Positions 18,833 to 24,227 of a DNA stretch of 24,227 bases are shown piece after piece. Every line of letters begins with the position of its first letter. Position 1 is the first letter of the stretch. The DNA comes from a virus, in the IMG/VR virus record IMGVR_UViG_3300044729_000739, positions 1 to 24,227 of that record; one strand, given 5' to 3'. Both the position numbers and the translations under genes were made by a program. The notes below the pieces were generated by a model that saw only the letters and a program-made list of their open reading frames with translations, was not told the origin of the DNA and did not search any database.

Positions 18833-20317
18833 ATGGCTTTAGTCCTAAAAGACAGGGTCAAAGAAACGACGACAACCGTCGGGACAGGCTCTTTTGCGCT
18901 TGCCGGTGCGGTGACCGGATACGATTCATTTGGTCAAATTGGGTCGGGAAACACGACTTATTACGCGGTTTACCTCGATGGTGGCTCAGAATGGGAGGTT
19001 GGCATCGGTACTTATACCGCGCCCAGCACGCTTTCCCGCGATACTATCTTGGCATCAAGCAATTCAGGGTCAATCGTCACCTTTTCTGCGGGTCAAAAGA
19101 CCATTTGGTGCGATTATCCGGCTGGTAAGGCTGTATATACCGACGCTACAGGCTCGATTAGCCAAACAATCGTCAATATTTCGGGCATTACTGGCGATAT
19201 TTCCACTCCTGATTCCATTACTTTCGACACAGCGGCCGCAGAAGCCTCGGCAACAGCCAAGTTATTTTGGGATGATGGCGATGGTGTCTTATCAGCAGGC
19301 TTAAAAGGCGGCAACGTCACGCTACAAATTGGAACGCAGTCTTATGCAAGGGTTTATAACGACAGCGGCACAACCTTAACCAAAGGTCAAGCCGTTTATA
19401 TTTCAGGCGCGCAAGGTAATCGCGTAGCAGTCAAGCTGGCAAGAGCAAACGTTGAGGCCACATCCTTTGGAACCATCGGTTTGGTTGCTGAAACCATGAC
19501 CAACGGTGCAGAAGGCTTCATTATTGTATCGGGCGCCTTGTATAAGCTAAACACCACAGGCTTAACAGCCGGTGCAACCGTATATTTATCACCAACCACT
19601 GCGGGCGCGGTAACCACAACTAAGCCACAAGCGCCTGACCAGCTTGTCGTTATTGGCTGGGTGGAGCGTGTTGACAATACGGTCGGCTCTATTTACGTCA
19701 AGATTGACAACGGCTACGAATTAGACGAACTGCACGACGTCCAAATCACAAGCCCTCAAAGCGGCAATCTTTTGATTTATGATGCGACCACAACCCCTGT
19801 TGGTGTGTGGAAAAACGCTAACCTAACCGATGGCACCGGCATTACGATTACCGAGGGCGCAGGGTCAGTCACCATTGCAAACGCTGGTGTTACTGCTCTG
19901 TCTGCCGGAACAGGCATTTCTGTATCAGGCTCAACCGGTAGCGTAACGGTTACTAATACCGCGCCCGACCAAACGGTGGCAATCAGCGCTGGAACAGGCA
20001 TATCGGTATCAGGAACTTACCCAAGTTTCACGATTACCAACACAGCGCCGGACGTGCCTTTTACTTATACGACCAATTACGTCCCATACGGCCAAGGCAC
20101 TACAACCCCGAATCAGTCTGCAAACTTTACTTACAACGGCACGACTTTGACCGCCCAAGTCATGCGGGCAAGCAACGGAATTGTGGTGAACAGCCAAACC
20201 GTATCTGCCAGCTATACGATTGCAAGTGGTGATTCAGCAATGTCGGCTGGCCCTGTAACGGTTGCAAGCGGGCAAACAGTCACTGTTTCAAGCGGCTCTC
20301 GCTGGGTAGTCCTGTAA
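18833..20317 (+). CDS. Phage structural/fibre-like protein with beta-repeat region
   Basis: 494 aa, rich in Gly, Ser and Thr. The N-terminus MALVLKDRVKETTTTVGTGS and AVTGYDSFGQIGSGNTTYY, with PSTLSRDTILASSNSG, is a common head of virion proteins of environmental phages. Residues 330-400 contain repeated beta motifs (ITITEGAGSVTIANAG, then twice ALSAGTGISVSG- or AISAGTGISVSG-type). Low Cys and strong beta content indicate a trimeric fibre or spike. AAGGAT precedes the ATG. It lies in the head block rather than with the other fibres. Confidence 0.6.
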   Translation: MALVLKDRVKETTTTVGTGSFALAGAVTGYDSFGQIGSGNTTYYAVYLDGGSEWEVGIGTYTAPSTLSRDTILASSNSGSIVTFSAGQKTIWCDYPAGKAVYTDATGSISQTIVNISGITGDISTPDSITFDTAAAEASATAKLFWDDGDGVLSAGLKGGNVTLQIGTQSYARVYNDSGTTLTKGQAVYISGAQGNRVAVKLARANVEATSFGTIGLVAETMTNGAEGFIIVSGALYKLNTTGLTAGATVYLSPTTAGAVTTTKPQAPDQLVVIGWVERVDNTVGSIYVKIDNGYELDELHDVQITSPQSGNLLIYDATTTPVGVWKNANLTDGTGITITEGAGSVTIANAGVTALSAGTGISVSGSTGSVTVTNTAPDQTVAISAGTGISVSGTYPSFTITNTAPDVPFTYTTNYVPYGQGTTTPNQSANFTYNGTTLTAQVMRASNGIVVNSQTVSASYTIASGDSAMSAGPVTVASGQTVTVSSGSRWVVL

Positions 20318-20318
20318 T

Positions 20319-21107
20319 ATGCAAGGCTTTAATGCCTTTTCCGAACAGGCAATATCCGACATCAGCTTGCCGGTTATTACCGGTGTTTTGTATGCGGTAG
20401 ACAGCAACGACACAGCCGCCCTGCTTGGCGAGGTGCTAGTCGAAGGTCAAATCAATACCACCGATGGCAACGACTTTGCTTTATTAAGTGGTGAGAACCG
20501 AGTCGATGGGGTTATCGATACCACCGACACAGACGATACCGATGCCTTTGTGTGCGCGGTTGCCGTAGCTGGAACCATCAATACAACCGACTCAAATGAC
20601 ACTGCCGCGCTTGCGGGTGAGGTTGGTGTTGACGGAATACTAGACACAACCGATGAAAACGACACAGCGCTATTGGTTGGTGAACTTGGCCCTGAACCCA
20701 GCCCGACCGGTGTTGACACCCATGACGGATTCACACCGGAAGAGATACGCAGGGCAAGAAAGCTGGACGCAAAGATACGCGCCAAGCAGTTGGCTTTGTA
20801 TAAAGCACAGCAAGAAGCCAAGCAACGCAGAAAGCAACAGATTCGTGATTTGGTTGACCCCAAGCCTGTTGCAAAAGTTAAGAAAAATAAACTACAATCT
20901 ACACAAGAGGTTAAGGCTGATAAACCGTCAGTCGATACTACAGAACTTGAGCAGTCTATCGCCTACCTTGAGAACCAACGAAGTAAGTTGATGCGGGCGG
21001 TAGATTTAAGAAGGCAACAGGCTCAGATACAAGCACAGTTAGCGATTCTTGAAGCCCAGCGACAAGCTGAGTTGGACGATGAGGAATCCTTACTGATGCT
21101 TTTATGA
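20319..21107 (+). CDS. Virion-associated protein with five 21-aa repeats and a coiled coil
   Basis: 262 aa. Residues 22-122 consist of five tandem 21-residue units, starting at Gly22, 43, 64, 85 and 106, with consensus G-x-I-x-T-T-D-x-N-D-T-A-x-L-x-G-E-V-x-V-D. A Pro/Gly linker (GPEPSPTGVDTHDGFTP) leads to a charged coiled coil of about 120 residues (EEIRRARKLDAKIRAKQLAL, then KAQQEAKQRRKQQIRDLVD and LRRQQAQIQAQLAILEAQRQ). The repeats look like short Ig- or beta-helix-like turns; their role is unknown. It overlaps the glycosyltransferase gene by four bases. Confidence 0.55.
   Translation: MQGFNAFSEQAISDISLPVITGVLYAVDSNDTAALLGEVLVEGQINTTDGNDFALLSGENRVDGVIDTTDTDDTDAFVCAVAVAGTINTTDSNDTAALAGEVGVDGILDTTDENDTALLVGELGPEPSPTGVDTHDGFTPEEIRRARKLDAKIRAKQLALYKAQQEAKQRRKQQIRDLVDPKPVAKVKKNKLQSTQEVKADKPSVDTTELEQSIAYLENQRSKLMRAVDLRRQQAQIQAQLAILEAQRQAELDDEESLLMLL
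20382..20684 (+). repeat. Tandem 63-bp repeats coding for 21-aa units
   Basis: About 4.8 copies of a 63-base unit, conserved at the protein level more than in DNA (for example ATCAATACCACCGATGGC against ATCAATACAACCGACTCA). They encode residues 22-122 of the repeat protein. Divergence between units suggests an old expansion kept by selection. Confidence 0.7.
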
Positions 21108-21997
21108 CACCATACGGACAATATAAAAAAGGCTTGGACTTGCTCCACATGGGGCATTATCAATCCGGCTTTCGCTTATACGAATTTAGGTGGCACCCAA
21201 AGACCCGCGAAGCCACTGGTGAAAAATGGCAAAAATGGATTAAAGCACCCAAGTGGAACGGTGAGCGTTTATACGACAAACACATCACCGTACAGATGGA
21301 GCAAGGCTTTGGCGACATCATTCAGTTTGCTAGGTTTCTGCCGATGCTCAAGGCATGGGGCGCCCGCGAAGTCTCAGTGATGTGCCACAAATCTCTGATG
21401 CAGTTGCTTGGTCAAATGGATTGCATCGACACCATATCCTGCATTCGTGATGAGGGTAAACCCCTAGAGGCAGACTTTTGGATTGGTAGCATGAGCCTGC
21501 CATTCTTTGCCATGCACGCGCCCATGTATGTCCGGCAATCATTCCCAATTACTAAAGAACACATTGTTGGCTCTGAGGGCTATTTAAACGCAACACCAAG
21601 CCAAATCGAGCGTAAGGTCGGGGTGAACTGGCACGCAAGCACAGGGCCGTTACATTACGTCAAATCCATCGATGTCAAGTTCCTGCGCGAGACCCTTGGT
21701 AATGACGTGTATTCCCTAAATTTGGCGACAGACGATATATTCCAACCCCTGCCGCCGGATGATTGGAAAGAGAACTTTTACCGCACAGCCTGCCATATGA
21801 AGGCCATGAAAGCCGTTGTAGCACCGGATACGGCTACCGCCCACCTTGCAGGCGCATTGGGTGTCAAATGCTTTTTACTATTGCCGGAGGATTCTTATAT
21901 CTGCTGGCGCTGGAAAAATGGGGTGTGGTACGACTCGGTTGTACCGCTAAGACAACACGAATGGCACAAGTTGCCGCATTTATTGGAGCAGATATGA
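21104..21997 (+). CDS. Glycosyltransferase family 9-like protein with a TPR-like start
   Basis: 297 aa. The N-terminus GLDLLHMGHYQSGFRLYEFR resembles one tetratricopeptide unit; residues 66-78 EQGFGDIIQFARF and 238-260 VVAPDTATAHLAGALGVKCF match the conserved nucleotide-sugar-binding blocks of GT-B heptosyltransferase-like (GT9) enzymes. Host GTs of this kind add sugars to LPS or flagellin. A phage copy between structural genes might glycosylate virion proteins or alter host LPS to block superinfection. Its stop overlaps the next ATG. Confidence 0.65.
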   Translation: MTPYGQYKKGLDLLHMGHYQSGFRLYEFRWHPKTREATGEKWQKWIKAPKWNGERLYDKHITVQMEQGFGDIIQFARFLPMLKAWGAREVSVMCHKSLMQLLGQMDCIDTISCIRDEGKPLEADFWIGSMSLPFFAMHAPMYVRQSFPITKEHIVGSEGYLNATPSQIERKVGVNWHASTGPLHYVKSIDVKFLRETLGNDVYSLNLATDDIFQPLPPDDWKENFYRTACHMKAMKAVVAPDTATAHLAGALGVKCFLLLPEDSYICWRWKNGVWYDSVVPLRQHEWHKLPHLLEQI

Positions 21998-22368
21998 TAT
22001 GTCCTAAGTGTGGATACACCGAATCCAAGCACGTTGAAACCAAGTCAGATAAGGACAAATACCTAGAGTTTTGGGGTTATACCCTTGGCACACCGGAGGC
22101 CGAGGAGGCTTGGAAGTTAAAACAGGAAATGACCGCCCGCGATGCCCCAATGGTCATGCCTGACATTGATGGTTATGTTTCTCAGGTTGATGGCACATGG
22201 ATTAAAAGCCGTAGCCACCACCGCGAACACCTCAAACAGCACAAGATGATTGAACTGGGCAACGACGTGCCTTTACAGCACAAGCCTGTTGAATTAAGCC
22301 GTAAGGAGCAAGATGCCCGCAAGCGCAAAATTGCAGAACTTACATACGCAAAACTTAATTACCGTTGA
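21994..22368 (+). CDS. Zinc-ribbon-type phage head-region protein
   Basis: 124 aa from the ATG at 21994, in ATGA overlap with the glycosyltransferase. It starts MICPKCGYTESKHVETKSDK, half of a zinc ribbon (Cys3, Cys6); no second CxxC is present, so metal binding would need His residues or a partner. The C-terminal half contains DGTWIKSRSHHREHLKQHKM followed by IELGND, the well-known SRS-HREHLK-H module found in proteins next to phage scaffold and portal genes. Function unknown; close association with scaffold and capsid genes suggests head assembly. Confidence 0.6.
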   Translation: MICPKCGYTESKHVETKSDKDKYLEFWGYTLGTPEAEEAWKLKQEMTARDAPMVMPDIDGYVSQVDGTWIKSRSHHREHLKQHKMIELGNDVPLQHKPVELSRKEQDARKRKIAELTYAKLNYR

Positions 22369-22379
22369 AAGGAACCACC

Positions 22380-23438
22380 ATGGCAGACCGCAGAGAAATG
22401 TTAGAGGCCGCACTTGATGAGGCTTTAGAGCCTGCAACCGAAGAAGTTCAGGAAACTGAAGTTGAGCAGGAAGTCGACGCGGAACCAGCCCGCAACGAAA
22501 AAGGACAGTTTGTAGCAAAGGAGGAGCCTGAACAAGAAGAAGAGCCGGAAGTTGAGGCAAGCGCTGAAGAAGAGCAAACCGAAGAAGAGCCTGCACAAGA
22601 GACGGAAGTTGTTGACATTCCAAAGCCAACCACATGGAAAAAAGACCTACTGCCCTTATGGGATAAGATTGCTAAGGGCGAGACGCTGACTAAAGAGGAA
22701 AGCAAAAAGCACCTTGAATACTTGAACCAACGCGAGAACGAGTTCAAAAAGGGTGTCAGCGTTTACAAGGCAGAGGCGGAGCGTGCCAAGGCTTTGGAAG
22801 AGGCTATCAACCCATTCGTGCCGGAGTTGCAAGCGCAGGGAATCCACCCAGCCGCATGGATTAATAACCTTGGCCGCGCCCACATGATTTTGACAAAAGC
22901 ACCATACGAGCAGAAGGTGCAGATGTTTCATAGACTTGCGCAAGATTATGGAGTAAACTTAAATCAAGTTAACGAACCGCAACAACCGCTTGATGCATAT
23001 ACTCAACAGTTGATGCAACAGCTTAATCAGGTTAACCAAGAAGTTAGCACAATTAAGTCTAGGTTCGAGCAGGAAGAACAATCGCGTTTGGTTGGTGAAA
23101 TCGAGCGCGTAAGAAGTGACAAAGAGCGGTTTCCGCACTTTGATATGGTTAGGGAAGAAATGGCTCAATTACTTGAGTTAGGAAAGGCCCAAGACCTTGA
23201 ATCGGCTTATGCCAAAGCTGTGCGCCTGAATGACGAAGTTTGGGCAAAGGAACAGGAAAGACTCCTGACCGATGCTAAGAAACAAGCGTCTAAAGCCCAG
23301 CAAGTAGCACGAGCCAAAGCGACGGCTGTTAGTCCAAAATCCGTTACTCCTAACGGAACGCAGGCGAAAGTCGAAGCAAAGGACAGGCGCTCTCTGTTGA
23401 TGGCTCAATTGGCCGATGCAGAGAACGGTAGGCTTTAA
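22380..23438 (+). CDS. Capsid scaffolding protein
   Basis: 352 aa from the ATG at 22380 (AAAGGA upstream); a TTG at 22365 is less likely. Residues 1-75 are extremely acidic (TEEVQETEVEQEVDAEPARN, then EQEEEPEVEASAEEEQTEEE), followed by KPTTWKKDLLPLWDKIAKGE and long helices and a coiled coil (YTQQLMQQLNQVNQEVSTIK). The basic C-terminal end (QQVARAKATAVSPKS) is where scaffolds usually contact the coat. It lies directly before the major capsid gene. This layout is that of phage scaffolding proteins, which guide prohead assembly and then leave. Confidence 0.8.
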   Translation: MADRREMLEAALDEALEPATEEVQETEVEQEVDAEPARNEKGQFVAKEEPEQEEEPEVEASAEEEQTEEEPAQETEVVDIPKPTTWKKDLLPLWDKIAKGETLTKEESKKHLEYLNQRENEFKKGVSVYKAEAERAKALEEAINPFVPELQAQGIHPAAWINNLGRAHMILTKAPYEQKVQMFHRLAQDYGVNLNQVNEPQQPLDAYTQQLMQQLNQVNQEVSTIKSRFEQEEQSRLVGEIERVRSDKERFPHFDMVREEMAQLLELGKAQDLESAYAKAVRLNDEVWAKEQERLLTDAKKQASKAQQVARAKATAVSPKSVTPNGTQAKVEAKDRRSLLMAQLADAENGRL

Positions 23439-23459
23439 TTAACTTAAAAAGGATATATC

Positions 23460-24227
23460 ATGGCATTTGCTAACTCAGCAATCACCGATATTATCGCTAC
23501 CACCATTCAAAGTCGTAGCGGTGAATTGGCTGATAACTTGACGCAGAACAATGCGATTCTGCAAAGACTCAATTCCAAAGGTAACGTGCGCCCATTCTCA
23601 GGCGGTAACGTAATCTTGGAAGAGATTATGTACAACGACCCAAATACCAATAACGCTAATTCTTATAGCGGTTACGAAGTATTGAACATTGCTCCTGACA
23701 GCCCAATCTCGGCCGCTCAGTTCAAGATTGCTCAATATGCCGCCGCTGTAACCATGAGCGGATTGGAAATGCTCCAAAACTCAAGCAAAGAGGCAATCAT
23801 CGACTTGTTAGACGGTCGTATGCAAGTTTCTGAGGCTCGTCTTTTGAACCGTATCTCCGGCGACCTATATGGCGACGGTACTGGTAACGGTGGTAAGAAT
23901 ATCGACGGTTTAGCCGCCGCTGTTTCTACTTCCCCAACGACCGGCACATACGGTGGTATTAACCGCGCAAACTGGTCTTTTTGGCAGAACCAAGTCACAA
24001 CCGGCTTGACCTCTACCAACACCTTGGCAAAGATGACCGAAGCCGCTATCAAGCAAGTTCGTGGCACAGACAAGGCTGACCTTTACATTGCTGGTAACAC
24101 CGCATATCAGTATTTCGTAGGCGCTTTACAGGCTATTCAGCGTATTACTACCGAAGAGAGCGGTGCGGCTGGTTTTGCATCCCTCAAGTTCTACGGTGGC
24201 GGTACTTCTGCTGATGTAGTACTCGGT
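23460..24227 (+). CDS. Major capsid protein, 3'-truncated
   Basis: 256 codons are visible and the frame runs off the window. Begins MAFANSAITDIIATTIQSRS, with GELADNLTQNNAILQRLNSK and GNVRPFSGGNVILEEIMYND. Later segments such as SGLEMLQNSSKEAIIDLLDG, ISGDLYGDGTGNGGKNIDGL and NTAYQYFVGALQAIQRITTE resemble HK97-fold major capsid proteins of the kind paired with large P22-like portals. AAAGGATATATC is the ribosome site. Position after the scaffold gene supports the call. The end of the protein and the next genes cannot be seen. Confidence 0.85.
   Translation, partial: MAFANSAITDIIATTIQSRSGELADNLTQNNAILQRLNSKGNVRPFSGGNVILEEIMYNDPNTNNANSYSGYEVLNIAPDSPISAAQFKIAQYAAAVTMSGLEMLQNSSKEAIIDLLDGRMQVSEARLLNRISGDLYGDGTGNGGKNIDGLAAAVSTSPTTGTYGGINRANWSFWQNQVTTGLTSTNTLAKMTEAAIKQVRGTDKADLYIAGNTAYQYFVGALQAIQRITTEESGAAGFASLKFYGGGTSADVVLG

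Noticed and set aside
1-24227. CRISPR array, insertion sequence, tRNA gene, integrase or attachment site
   Set aside because: No spaced repeats, transposase, cloverleaf or recombinase was seen; lysogeny is suggested only by the repressor and operators.

Overview
The window is a piece of a double-stranded DNA tailed-phage genome (Caudoviricetes) that infects a Gram-negative bacterium. It carries a portal, terminase, scaffold and capsid block, tail adhesins, a GH19 endolysin with several holin-like proteins, a recombination/replication set and a small Cro/YdaS-type repressor. Strong Shine-Dalgarno sites and chains of ATGA/TAATG overlaps fit a compact temperate or formerly temperate phage. The style of several small proteins recalls environmental freshwater phages, but I cannot name the host from sequence alone.

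Layout. 1-2447 (+) holds host-recognition genes: a 5'-truncated GIY-YIG homing endonuclease, a C1q-like fibre, an XkdW-like protein, a polyglycine adhesin and a small tail-associated protein. 2457-4050 (+) is the lysis cassette: XhlA-like protein, two-span membrane protein, 3TM-type holin and GH19 endolysin. 4012-4608 (-) is a three-gene operon of small, mostly membrane proteins, one of them only 35 codons. 4856-6841 (-) is the leftward early operon: two unknowns, an SSB-like protein and a PD-(D/E)XK exonuclease. 6842-6963 is a divergent control region and 6964-7194 (+) the repressor. 7195-7536 has no protein gene but holds two structured RNA candidates. 7537-7851 (+) is an HNH endonuclease. 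7948-11811 (+) is the rightward early operon: small unknowns, a secreted protein, a replication-like protein, a VRR-NUC-like nuclease, a Ref-like HNH nuclease, RusA and a methyltransferase. 11840-14433 (+) carries a Dps-like protein, tiny basic proteins and an ART-type putative effector. 14474-24227 (+) is the packaging and head block: terminases, portal, structural and repeat proteins, a GT9-like glycosyltransferase, scaffold and a 3'-truncated major capsid gene.

The most interesting structure is regulatory. A 14-bp palindrome, TTAAG-N4-CTTAA, lies inside or against the promoters at 4650 (-), 6885 (-), 6929 (+) and 7876 (+), and a near copy lies before the terminase genes. It is the obvious candidate operator of the repressor. 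The three early promoters at 4650, 6885 and 7876 also produce transcripts whose first base, exactly seven bases after the -10 box, would open a perfect 5-bp hairpin with a five-base loop ATTGG or ATAGG. The stems differ completely between copies yet always pair (covariation). I infer a 5'-terminal RNA element shared by the phage's early mRNAs. Two of these control regions (4609-4704 and 7848-7947) are inverted duplicates over about 100 bp.

Between the repressor and the HNH gene there is a promoter-driven RNA of about 124 nt (7213-7336). It folds into one very long hairpin with a bulge able to form a pseudoknot, and ends in a T-run. A second complex structured stretch (about 7344-7536) directly precedes the HNH gene, an arrangement like HEARO/omega-RNA elements.
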